Shown here: positions 7,285-14,944 of the stretch, in pieces | How positions within the stretch are numbered: the first letter of the stretch is position 1 | Layout of the letters: each line of letters starts with the position of its first letter | Source of the DNA: Phocaeicola coprophilus DSM 18228 = JCM 13818 | GTDB taxonomy: Bacteria > Bacteroidota > Bacteroidia > Bacteroidales > Bacteroidaceae | Assembly (NCBI RefSeq): GCF_000157915.1 | Contig: NZ_EQ973632.1 | Coordinates: 310,022-343,120, forward strand | DNA length: 33,099 bases | Direction: 5' to 3' | Translations under genes and position numbers: made by a program | The notes under the pieces: generated by a model | What the model was told of the DNA's origin: nothing | Database searches by the model: none | The model's input: only the letters and a program-made list of their open reading frames with translations

Positions 7285-8619
7285 ATGCACGATATTACAA
7301 TAAAAAATTTCCGATGCTACGAAGAAAAAAGTATGGAATTTCGTAGAGGAGTAAATTTGTTGATAGGAGACAACTCTGTCGGTAAAACTTCGTTATTACA
7401 TGCCTGCAATTTGGTAATGAGTGCTTTCTTTTCCGGCTATAGCGATGAAAATACGGTATGGATTAGTGCAGATGAAAATGATTTTAGAAATACCGGTATT
7501 ACCGAGCAGCCTGTTGAAATTCTATTTCATCCGGGAGAATGGGATTTTAATACAATTTCGACACCTATAGGCGAATCATATTCTCTGGTTAGAGATGTGG
7601 ATTTAAAGATTGAAAAGAAGTCGAAGAAGAACTCACGGAACCTTCTTTCTGGCTTGATACCTTTAAGGAACTACGCAAGTAATCTGAAACTTTGGTCGCA
7701 TATTGTATTGAAAGATAAAGGAATCAAACAGATTAATCCTTTACCAGTTTATGCCTGTTTTACCACAGAAGATATTCATTCAACTGTCAAGTTGGAAAAA
7801 AACAAGTTTAAGACATATGTACAAAAACCTTCTTTCGGATATTACGGATGTAGTGATTGTAGAGGTTTGCTTGAATGCTGGATAAAACGCCTGCTTGTAT
7901 TGAAAGAAGCTCAAAGAGGTGAGGAGGAAATTAATTCCGTAAGAAATGCCATTATCGATGCATTAGGCACTGATGGGTGTAATATCATCAATGATATGGA
8001 TATACGTCATAATGAAGGCAAGGTATATTTCAAGTTTGTTGACGGACGCGAATCAGAATCCGCTTTGTTGTCCGACGGTTACCGTCGTTTGGTGAATATT
8101 GTGATGGATATTGCTTTCCGTTGTGCTTTGCTCAACAAATCTATGTTTGGCGATCAGTGTTACAAACATACGCATGGCACTGTCATTATTGATGAGATAG
8201 ATGAACATCTGCATCCGGCTTTGCAAGTTCGTGTACTAAAAGCATTGCAAGATACATTTCCAAAGATTCAGTTTATAGTAAGTACACATGCTCCGCTGGT
8301 GATGTCATCGGTTGAACCGAGAAAAGATGAAAACGGAAATGATATCAATGTTGTGTATAAACTGGAATATATTGATGGGGAATACATGCATAAGGAATTG
8401 AATATCTACGGAATGGATGCTTCAACAATTATTGAAACATACATGGGGCAGCCTTCGCGAGACTTGAAAGTAAATAATGATATTAAATCTATACTGGAAT
8501 TAATAGATAAAGGTGATATTCAAACAGCGAGGAAATTGTTGGAAGAGTTAGAGAAGAATATTGCTAATGGTGATCCGGAATTGACAAGAATGGAAGCATT
8601 AATCTCATTTATGGAATAA
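7285..8619 (+). CDS. SMC/ABC-like AAA ATPase, PtuA-like (Septu-type) candidate
   Basis: This 444-residue protein is an ABC/SMC-type ATPase of the AAA_15/AAA_21 kind. Walker A is GDNSVGKTS (28-36), a signature-like LLSDGYRR is at 261-268, Walker B is TVIIDEIDEHLHP (299-311) and the switch histidine is in STHAP (333-337). The middle (about 100-250) is the family-variable insert. The next gene, 8 bases on, is an HNH nuclease of the PtuB type, so the pair resembles Septu PtuA-PtuB, in which the ATPase controls the nuclease. It is shorter than many PtuA proteins and no retron reverse transcriptase is present. It lies 18 bases after hsdS, where PrrC sits in EcoprrI. An OLD-like role is less likely because no TOPRIM domain is visible. 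Confidence 0.85.
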   Translation: MHDITIKNFRCYEEKSMEFRRGVNLLIGDNSVGKTSLLHACNLVMSAFFSGYSDENTVWISADENDFRNTGITEQPVEILFHPGEWDFNTISTPIGESYSLVRDVDLKIEKKSKKNSRNLLSGLIPLRNYASNLKLWSHIVLKDKGIKQINPLPVYACFTTEDIHSTVKLEKNKFKTYVQKPSFGYYGCSDCRGLLECWIKRLLVLKEAQRGEEEINSVRNAIIDALGTDGCNIINDMDIRHNEGKVYFKFVDGRESESALLSDGYRRLVNIVMDIAFRCALLNKSMFGDQCYKHTHGTVIIDEIDEHLHPALQVRVLKALQDTFPKIQFIVSTHAPLVMSSVEPRKDENGNDINVVYKLEYIDGEYMHKELNIYGMDASTIIETYMGQPSRDLKVNNDIKSILELIDKGDIQTARKLLEELEKNIANGDPELTRMEALISFME

Positions 8620-8627
8620 CAAGCCTT

Positions 8628-9317
8628 ATGATTCTGATTACAAAAAATAAAGAGCCGAAAGAGTGGACTGAGTATAGAAACACTCCAGGAGTAGATTATC
8701 AGGCTATTCCAGAGTTAGTCCAATCGCTTTTGAAGGAACAGGGATATATATGCGCCTATTGTATGCGAAGGATACCAACGAAAGACAAAATATATAAAAA
8801 AGATGGAGTAAACTTTGTCTATACCAATGAGGACCATCGCGTTGAGCACATCAAAAGCAGAGAACAACATGACGACTTAAAATTGGATTACACGAATATG
8901 GTGGTTTGTTGTCCCGGTCATATTGGAATGCAAGATCACTGTGATAGATTAAAAGGACCAAAGGATATTTCGTTTAGTCCAATTGATAAACAATTTATTG
9001 AGATGATCAGATACAGTTCCAATGGAGAAATATCTTCAACAAATGATGTGTATAATAATGAAATGAAAGATGTTCTTAATCTGAATACAGAACTGCTGCG
9101 TAGGAATAGGTTTTTAATGCTGACAGAGGTTATCATTCAAATCAATTCAACTTGTAAAAAAGGGAAAAACTGGGATAAGAGAACTTTGGAGCTGTTTTTA
9201 AAGAAATACAGTGAAAAGCATTCAGAAAAAGATGAAGAAGGAACAAAGGAAAAGTATTATCCATATTGCGGTATTATTATTTGGTATTTACAAAAGAAAC
9301 TACGAACTTTAGATTAA
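8628..9317 (+). CDS. HNH endonuclease, PtuB-like (TIGR02646 type) candidate
   Basis: This 229-residue protein has an HNH/treble-clef arrangement: CAYC (42-45), VEHIKS with H74 (72-77), YTNMVVCC (88-95) and HCDRLKG (104-110). This order of zinc cysteines, catalytic histidine and asparagine matches the TIGR02646 family, which includes PtuB, the nuclease of Septu and of retron Ec78-type systems. It follows the ATPase gene by 8 bases, so the two are very likely a functional pair. The likely act is cutting nucleic acid when phage infection is sensed; whether the target is phage DNA, host DNA or tRNA cannot be read from sequence. The C-terminal half is lysine-rich and unrecognised. The next gene is hsdR, 21 bases on. 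Confidence 0.85.
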   Translation: MILITKNKEPKEWTEYRNTPGVDYQAIPELVQSLLKEQGYICAYCMRRIPTKDKIYKKDGVNFVYTNEDHRVEHIKSREQHDDLKLDYTNMVVCCPGHIGMQDHCDRLKGPKDISFSPIDKQFIEMIRYSSNGEISSTNDVYNNEMKDVLNLNTELLRRNRFLMLTEVIIQINSTCKKGKNWDKRTLELFLKKYSEKHSEKDEEGTKEKYYPYCGIIIWYLQKKLRTLD

Positions 9318-9338
9318 AAAACTAATTTGAATTAAATC

Positions 9339-12300
9339 ATGTCAATAGACTACAGCGAAGACCGACTCATACAGAAAAGTGCTGCTGAGTTAATGGAAAC
9401 AGAACTTGGTTGGACTTCTGTTTATGCATACGACAAAGAGGTATTGGGAGAAAACGGTACACTTGGCCGTAACAGTTTCCATGAAGTATTGCTTATACAA
9501 CGATTCCGACTTGCTTTGAAAAAGCTGAATCCGTGGATAAACGATAAGCAGATTGCAGAAGCTATTGAAAGAATGACGGAACGTATGAGCAGTCAGACTC
9601 TGATGCAGATAAACGAACAGAAATATCAGTTTATCCGTGATGGCATACCAGTAACACGCATAAAACAAGACGGCACATCGGAAGAAATAAAAGCTGTAGT
9701 CATAGATTTCGAAAATGCCGGCAATAATGACTTTCTATGCGTCAGGGAACTTTGGGTTTATGGTGCCCTATATAGGCGCAGAGCGGATATTGTGGGATTT
9801 GTAAACGGAATACCATTGCTGTTTGTTGAACTGAAAAACCACAATGTTGAAGTAGAAAATGCTTTTAACGAGAATTATCGGGATTATCTGGACACCATAC
9901 CGCAGCTGTTCTATCATAATGCCTTTATCATATTCAGTAACGGACTGGAAGCTCGTGTCGGTACCATTGATTCGAAGTGGAAATTTTTCCATGAGTGGAA
10001 ACGACTTACAGAATTGGATAATGGAAACATTGAGCTTCCGACAATGTTGCGCGGTATCTGTAAAAAAGAAAATTTCCTTGACCTGCTGGAAAACTATATC
10101 CTTTATGACCATTCCGACGGAAAAACGGTGAAAATTATGGCACGAAACCATCAGTATCTGGGAGTGAACCAGGCTGTGGAGATGTATAAAAACCGTGAAT
10201 ATGTAAACGGAAAACTAGGCGTTTTCTGGCATACGCAAGGAAGCGGCAAGAGCTATTCCATGCTGTTCCTTGCTTGTAAAATCAGACGGAAATTTGCGGG
10301 TTCGCCAACTATTGTAATCCTGACCGACCGAGAAGAATTGAACAAACAAATCAGTGACACATTTGAGAATTGCGGTGTGCTTGGGAATGTGAAAGCCAAA
10401 AGTTTCATTGCAAGCAGTGGGGATGATTTGATAACGAAGCTGAAAGGCAATCCTTCGTTCATATTCTCCCTGATTCAGAAATTCAACAAGCCTGATGCCG
10501 AACCAATTTATCCTGACCATGATATTATTGTGATCAGTGATGAAGCGCATCGTACGCAGAATGGAGTATTCGCAGAAAATCTTCTGCATTTGTTACCTAC
10601 AGCCAACCGTATTGGATTCACCGGCACACCTTTGCTGCGTGATGACAATATAACTGCCAGAACTTTTGGTGGATATGTCAGTATATACGACTTCAAACGT
10701 GCCGTTGACGATAAGGCTACTGTGCCGTTATATTATGAAAACCGCGGCGAACGTCTGAAGGAGCTGAAGAATCCGGAAATCAACGAAGAAATAGCTGCCG
10801 TTCTGGAACAGGCTGGCGAAATTGATGCTTCGCAACAGACGAAACTGGAACGCGAATTTGCCAAAGAGGTACATTTGCTGACAGCACCGAAACGCCTCAG
10901 AATCGTTGCGAAGGATTTTGTTCGCCATTACAGTGACTTGTGGACTTCGGGAAAGGCAATGGTAGTGTGCTACAACAAGGTGACTTGCGTACGCATGTAC
11001 AATTATGTACAGGAATATTGGCAGAAAGAAAAAGAATCGTTGGAAAAACAAATATCCAAATCCACCTATCAGCAGGAAGTACAAGAGTTGAAACGTAAAC
11101 TGGATTGGATGCAACAAACGGAAATGGCAGTTGTCGTTTCGCAAGAGCAGAACGAAATACAGACATTCCGGAAATGGGGACTTGACATTTTGCCACATCG
11201 TGAAAAAATGGAAAAACGCGAGCTTGACAAAGAGTTCAAAAGCACAGAGAATCCATTACGTGTGGTATTTGTCTGTGCAATGTGGTTGACCGGATTTGAT
11301 GTCAAGTCGCTTTCATGCCTTTATATCGACAAACCAATGAAAGCTCATACACTGATGCAGACTATTGCACGTGCAAACCGTGTGGCTGACGGTAAAGATA
11401 ATGGCTTGATCATAGATTATATAGGAATTGTAAAGGCTCTTCGTAAAGCATTGGCAGACTATACAGCCAGTCCGGAAGGTGGAGCCGATGGTAATGATCC
11501 GACAATTGATAAACAGGAACTGATTAAGCATGTGACAGAAACAATTTCTGCGGCAACAGCTTTTCTTAAAGAACATGATTTTGAACTGCAGGAACTGATT
11601 GATGCTGATACATTCTTGAAACTGTCGTTGTTGAGAACTGGGGCAGACACTGTATGTGAACCGATTGAAATACGTAAAAGCTACTGTACATACATCACTA
11701 CTTTGCTGAAATTATGGAAGTTCCTCGATCGTGATGATATCACGCAGGAAATGAAGCTGAGCAAGGATGCACTTGAGGCAATCTACAAAGAGCTGCAGAA
11801 AAAACGCAAACATGCTGACATCACTAATCTAAGTGTAGCGATTAATGCTATTGTTGATGAACATTTGGAATTGGATGCTGACAATATAGTAGCGGAAAGT
11901 GGTTCGAACCGTCGTTTTGATATCAGTAAAATCGACTTTGATTTACTCAGACGGGAGTTTGCGAAAAAGAGAGAAAAGAATCTGATAATGAAAGATATCC
12001 AGGAATTACTGCAGGAACGTATTGTTCAGATGATGGCAGCTAATCCCTCCAGAATTAATTTCTACGAGAAGTATCAGGAAATCATTCACAACTATAATGC
12101 TGAACAGAATAGGGCAAGCATTGAAAAGACTTTTGAAGATTTGATACACCTTACAGAAGAGTTGTCGGAAGAAGAAAAGCGTTACATTAGAGAGGGATTT
12201 GAAAATGATGAACAGCTTTCTTTGTACGATGTATTGTTTAAAGACGATTTGTCAAAAGAAGATATTAGAAAGCTGAAGAATGTAGCCAAAGACTTATTGG

Positions 12301-12491
12301 GTAAAATAAAGTCTATGCTAAAGACAATGGATCATCCATTTGACAAACAGGAAACAAAAGCTTCTATTGTTATTGCAATAAGGGATTTACTATGGCAAGA
12401 ACTACCTGAAAGTTATTCAGATGAAAGCATTACTTATTATCGTGATGCTGTGTTTAATTATATCAGCCAACGGTACGGTGGGGTAGCATGA
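9339..12491 (+). CDS. hsdR: Type I restriction-modification restriction (motor/nuclease) subunit
   Basis: This 1050-residue HsdR cuts DNA lacking the HsdM mark after ATP-driven translocation. The N-terminal PD-(D/E)xK-type nuclease domain shows RRADIVG with D150 and VELKN with E164 and K166. The SF2 motor has Walker A TQGSGKS (299-305), ILTDRE, DEAH (401-404), GFTGTP and a later helicase segment with QTIARANRV. The C-terminal 300 residues are helical and likely bind the methylase core. Length is normal for the family. It comes last in the block, split from hsdS by the ATPase-HNH pair, though gaps are short enough for one transcript. The frame is intact, so restriction should be functional. 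Confidence 0.96.
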   Translation: MSIDYSEDRLIQKSAAELMETELGWTSVYAYDKEVLGENGTLGRNSFHEVLLIQRFRLALKKLNPWINDKQIAEAIERMTERMSSQTLMQINEQKYQFIRDGIPVTRIKQDGTSEEIKAVVIDFENAGNNDFLCVRELWVYGALYRRRADIVGFVNGIPLLFVELKNHNVEVENAFNENYRDYLDTIPQLFYHNAFIIFSNGLEARVGTIDSKWKFFHEWKRLTELDNGNIELPTMLRGICKKENFLDLLENYILYDHSDGKTVKIMARNHQYLGVNQAVEMYKNREYVNGKLGVFWHTQGSGKSYSMLFLACKIRRKFAGSPTIVILTDREELNKQISDTFENCGVLGNVKAKSFIASSGDDLITKLKGNPSFIFSLIQKFNKPDAEPIYPDHDIIVISDEAHRTQNGVFAENLLHLLPTANRIGFTGTPLLRDDNITARTFGGYVSIYDFKRAVDDKATVPLYYENRGERLKELKNPEINEEIAAVLEQAGEIDASQQTKLEREFAKEVHLLTAPKRLRIVAKDFVRHYSDLWTSGKAMVVCYNKVTCVRMYNYVQEYWQKEKESLEKQISKSTYQQEVQELKRKLDWMQQTEMAVVVSQEQNEIQTFRKWGLDILPHREKMEKRELDKEFKSTENPLRVVFVCAMWLTGFDVKSLSCLYIDKPMKAHTLMQTIARANRVADGKDNGLIIDYIGIVKALRKALADYTASPEGGADGNDPTIDKQELIKHVTETISAATAFLKEHDFELQELIDADTFLKLSLLRTGADTVCEPIEIRKSYCTYITTLLKLWKFLDRDDITQEMKLSKDALEAIYKELQKKRKHADITNLSVAINAIVDEHLELDADNIVAESGSNRRFDISKIDFDLLRREFAKKREKNLIMKDIQELLQERIVQMMAANPSRINFYEKYQEIIHNYNAEQNRASIEKTFEDLIHLTEELSEEEKRYIREGFENDEQLSLYDVLFKDDLSKEDIRKLKNVAKDLLGKIKSMLKTMDHPFDKQETKASIVIAIRDLLWQELPESYSDESITYYRDAVFNYISQRYGGVA

Positions 12492-12554
12492 ATCCTTTTA
12501 AAGCTTTGGATCTCAGATCAGCCCCAGTTTTTTCGCTTTGTCACATTTTATTTG

Positions 12555-12562
12555 TACTTTTG
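12555..12562 (+). promoter_or_regulatory. -7 box for the DMT-family gene
   Basis: TACTTTTG matches TAnnTTTG, 29 bases before the ATG at 12592. A T-rich run at 12528-12533 stands at about the right distance for a poor -33 element. It gives this gene its own promoter after the defence block. Confidence 0.5.
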
Positions 12563-12591
12563 CGCCGGTTTTTAAATAAAGGAAAAAAGAT

Positions 12592-12966
12592 ATGTTGACA
12601 AATGGTATTTATTCGATTGTTTTGCTGATTTTTTCGAATATCTTCATGACTTTTGCCTGGTACGGACATCTGAAGATGCGTGAAGAGTTCAGCTGGTTTG
12701 CTGCATTGCCGCTGATTGGAGTCGTTGCCTTCAGCTGGGCGATTGCTTTCTTTGAATATTGTCTGCAGGTTCCGGCCAACCGTCTGGGATTCCGCGACAG
12801 TGGGGGACCTTTCGACATCATGCAGCTGAAGGTCATTCAGGAAGTGATTACGCTGGCAGTCTTCACGGTGTTCTCAATGATTGCTTTCAAGATGGAGTTG
12901 CGCTGGAATCACCTGGCAGCCTTTGTCTGTCTGATCCTGGCGGTCTACTTTGTCTTCCGCAAATAA
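12592..12966 (+). CDS. Small DMT-family (DUF486) membrane protein
   Basis: This 124-residue protein has four predicted membrane helices (about 5-25, 34-53, 78-100 and 106-122) and matches the DUF486/DMT small-protein family, with the conserved central stretch FEYCLQVPANRLG. The family is related to the small multidrug-resistance fold, but its substrate is not known. It has its own -7 box and is followed by a strong hairpin terminator, so it is probably a single-gene unit. Codon use resembles the genes after it, not the AT-rich defence block before it, so this gene probably marks the return to the core chromosome. Confidence 0.85.
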   Translation: MLTNGIYSIVLLIFSNIFMTFAWYGHLKMREEFSWFAALPLIGVVAFSWAIAFFEYCLQVPANRLGFRDSGGPFDIMQLKVIQEVITLAVFTVFSMIAFKMELRWNHLAAFVCLILAVYFVFRK

Positions 12967-13000
12967 AATACAGTGCGTATAGCCGCTCGGGCTTTTTGAA

Positions 13001-13060
13001 AAACGCTTCGGTGTGCAGTTGAAAACATTTAGACGTTTCATCCTGCACGCCGAAGCGTTT
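13001..13060. terminator. Strong hairpin terminator between convergent genes
   Basis: Arms 13001-13018 and 13043-13060 pair over 18 bases with a single G/T wobble, around a 24-base loop. The right arm runs into seven T residues on the plus strand, and the left arm starts with A residues that give U on the minus strand. It can therefore stop transcription from the DMT gene (+) and from the DUF4858-like gene (-). Confidence 0.85.
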
Positions 13061-13089
13061 TTTTCTGACCGGACCGGTGATGCTCCGTC

Positions 13090-14091
13090 TCAGTGTTCGC
13101 GCTCCTTCAGGTACTGGCGGGTTTTCTCCACATCGTCCTTGCGGATGCGCAGTTTTTCCGAATGGAACATTTCCTGATAGAACAGGGAGTCCTGTGCTTT
13201 CTTTTCGCGGATATAGTCGTAGAGTTCATCCATGTTCTTCGGCTCTTCTTCTTTCTTTTTTTCGGGCCGCGGAGCGGGAGCCGAACGTTCCGGAATGACA
13301 ATCCCCCGATGGTTTGCCTGATGACCGGGCAAGGTGGCGGAAAGGGTGTCTGCCGGAAGGGGAGAGGACTGCACCGTGCTGAGGCTGTCAGCCACGCTGT
13401 CCGTCACGAGAGGCATGAAAGCCAGGCTGTTCCGGCGGAGGTAGTTGGGGAACTTCAGACTGTCTTCCCGGGTCGGCTTGTAGTCCTTGTAGGTCTTCCA
13501 GGCATTTGCATATTTGCGGTTGTGCCTGAGGGTGCGTCCGTGCTTGTTGAAGGTCTCGTAGAGGGTCATGATGAAGTCCAGGTTGTTGATGCAGATCGCA
13601 GGGCCTACCGGGGATGTATTCATCTGATACATGCTTCCGGTGGAGGGAGTGGGACTCCAGTCATCGTTGTAGTAGGAACGGTAGGGGTTGAAGGTCCAGT
13701 AGATCTTCTGTTCCTTGGGGCGGCCTTCCACCGTGCGGTCGTACACAGGTTCTTCGCCATATTTCGTCCAGATACTGTATGGGGCGAGCCGGATGTATCC
13801 GGTGGGTTTTCTCACTCTGGTGGTGTCGATGAGGCTTCTCGGCAGGGAGAGGTCGGCTTTGAATTCCATCCATTTCTTGTCGAGAGGGGCTTCCTTGGGC
13901 TGGTTCATCTTGCTGAGGTCGGGGGTGAAGTCAAACTGGATCAGCTTGACGGCATCGGTGTTCAGCCTGAGTTCCGTGGTGTCCTGAGGATTCGATGGTT
14001 TCCCGTCCGGATCCTGTGCAGCGGCGGGCAGGAAGCCCAGTGTGCAGAGGGAGAGCAGGAGGGTAAATGCGAGATGGTCGGGATGTTTCAT
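13090..14091 (-). CDS. Secreted DUF4858-like protein of unknown function
   Basis: This 333-residue protein opens with a Sec signal peptide (MKHPDHLAFTLLLSLCTLGF, cut likely after AAA-Q near 25), so it is exported. The body is rich in tryptophan, tyrosine and arginine (for example YWTFNPYRSYYNDDW) and ends in a charged helical tail. I believe it belongs to DUF4858, a Bacteroidales-restricted family, but this rests on recall and not on a search. Its start is 28 bases after the stop of the NlpC/P60 lipoprotein gene on the same strand, so the two probably form an operon and may act together at the cell envelope. No catalytic motif was recognised. Confidence 0.7.
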   Translation of the reverse strand: MKHPDHLAFTLLLSLCTLGFLPAAAQDPDGKPSNPQDTTELRLNTDAVKLIQFDFTPDLSKMNQPKEAPLDKKWMEFKADLSLPRSLIDTTRVRKPTGYIRLAPYSIWTKYGEEPVYDRTVEGRPKEQKIYWTFNPYRSYYNDDWSPTPSTGSMYQMNTSPVGPAICINNLDFIMTLYETFNKHGRTLRHNRKYANAWKTYKDYKPTREDSLKFPNYLRRNSLAFMPLVTDSVADSLSTVQSSPLPADTLSATLPGHQANHRGIVIPERSAPAPRPEKKKEEEPKNMDELYDYIREKKAQDSLFYQEMFHSEKLRIRKDDVEKTRQYLKEREH

Positions 14092-14119
14092 TGCCTGTTG
14101 TGTTTGTGGATGGTTGTTG

Positions 14120-14653
14120 TCAGATGCCTTTCACCCGTCCGCCCTGCATCCAGCAGCGGCGGTAGTAGTCTTCTTCCAGCCGGCTGACAATGACTCCCCG
14201 GCTGGTACTGGCGTGTACGAACCGTCCGTCTTTCAGGTAGATGCCCACATGAGTGGCTTTCCGTTTCTTGCGTCCGTTGTGGAAGAACACCAGATCGCCT
14301 TCCTTGAGGTTGCGTTTGGCTACTTTCCGGCAGTTTTTGGTGCGCTGTTCTTCGGAGCTGCGTTTCAGTTTGTGGCGATACACTTTCTTGTAGACGGCCG
14401 AGGTGAAACCTGAACAGTCGGTTCCCTTGCGGGTGGTTCCTCCGTGACGATAGGGGGTACCGATCCAGTCGGCCACCTCGATGTAGAGGCGGTGGTTGTC
14501 CTTGGCGTCGATGTCCATGTCAAGTCGGACGGCAGCTTTTGCCAGCTGACGGTAGTCGTAGCGGGGAGCCCGTGTGCCGCACGAAGCAAGCAGAAGGGCA
14601 AATAATATGACCAGCATGCCGGCCGGAAAACGGAGGTGTAAGCGTCTGCACAT
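14120..14653 (-). CDS. NlpC/P60 family peptidoglycan endopeptidase lipoprotein
   Basis: I start this gene at ATG 14653 (177 residues). A longer frame would begin with a TTG at 14671 that lies inside the -7 box, so it cannot be translated from that promoter. The product has a lipoprotein signal with lipobox LLASC (C25), then an NlpC/P60 papain-like domain: catalytic C80 in TDCSGF, H135 in HVGIYL and H147 in FVHAST. Such enzymes cut the D-glutamyl-diaminopimelate bond in peptidoglycan stem peptides in the periplasm. The domain is short and lacks SH3b regions. It is transcribed ahead of the DUF4858-like gene, 28 bases downstream. Confidence 0.92.
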   Translation of the reverse strand: MCRRLHLRFPAGMLVILFALLLASCGTRAPRYDYRQLAKAAVRLDMDIDAKDNHRLYIEVADWIGTPYRHGGTTRKGTDCSGFTSAVYKKVYRHKLKRSSEEQRTKNCRKVAKRNLKEGDLVFFHNGRKKRKATHVGIYLKDGRFVHASTSRGVIVSRLEEDYYRRCWMQGGRVKGI

Positions 14654-14668
14654 ATCAATTGTTTTGAA

Positions 14669-14676
14669 CAAATGTA
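14669..14676 (-). promoter_or_regulatory. -7 box of the NlpC/P60 gene
   Basis: On the minus strand this reads TACATTTG, an exact TAnnTTTG. It puts the transcript start at about 14662 and leaves a leader of roughly ten bases before ATG 14653. It rules out the upstream TTG start. No clear -33 TTTG was found. Confidence 0.6.
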
Positions 14677-14770
14677 CGTAATATCCGGGTTGTGTGTACC
14701 TGGACTTAGGGTATTTTATGACCTGTTTAAGTTTCTTTTATCTTCCCGGAAGGAGAGGTCTGCAGACTGT

Positions 14771-14822
14771 TCAGCCCCGTTCGCAGCAGGTCCGGCAGGA
14801 CTTATACTGGGAATGGGGCTGA
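14771..14822. other. Intergenic stem-loop beside the 22-bp repeats
   Basis: TCAGCCCC (14771-14778) pairs with GGGGCTGA (14815-14822), and pairing extends to 12 positions with one wobble (14771-14782 with 14811-14822). The loop contains a smaller GTCC/GGAC dyad. No T-run follows on either strand, so a simple Rho-independent terminator is unlikely. A perfect palindrome, GTCTGCAGAC, lies at 14758-14767. Confidence 0.5.
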
Positions 14823-14944
14823 ATCATATGGTCATTGCGGCCGGATCGTGCGGTCGTTTTTTTTGCATTGACCAGTCAATGCGAAGTTATCGTGCGGTCG
14901 TTTGGCCTGAATCGTGCGGTCGTTCCGGCCTGATCGTGCGGTCA
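14823..14944. repeat. Array of 22-bp-phased repeats, six positions
   Basis: The core ATCGTGCGGTC is exact at 14845, 14889, 14911 and 14933; the steps are 44, 22 and 22 bases. The two remaining 22-base positions, 14823 and 14867, hold diverged copies. The 14823 copy still matches the consensus at about 16 of 22 positions. The 14867 copy is replaced in part by the perfect dyad GCATTGAC/GTCAATGC (14865-14882). The last unit includes the stop codon of the ABC ATPase gene. The core is quasi-palindromic. Confidence 0.75.

Noticed and set aside
2132-12540. Flanking direct repeats or attachment sites for the defence island
   Set aside because: By eye, the sequences after 2131 and before 12592 share no convincing direct repeat and no integrase is present.
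13093-14187. Long open frame (364 codons) opposite the DUF4858-like gene
   Set aside because: It mirrors the codons of the minus-strand gene, which has a clear signal peptide and operon context; the plus-strand product resembles no family.
14654-14671. TTG start for the NlpC/P60 lipoprotein
   Set aside because: The TTG lies within the predicted -7 box, and ATG 14653 gives a proper lipoprotein signal.
14823-14944. Possible CRISPR array
   Set aside because: The units are contiguous 22-bp tandem repeats without unique spacers, and no cas gene is near.
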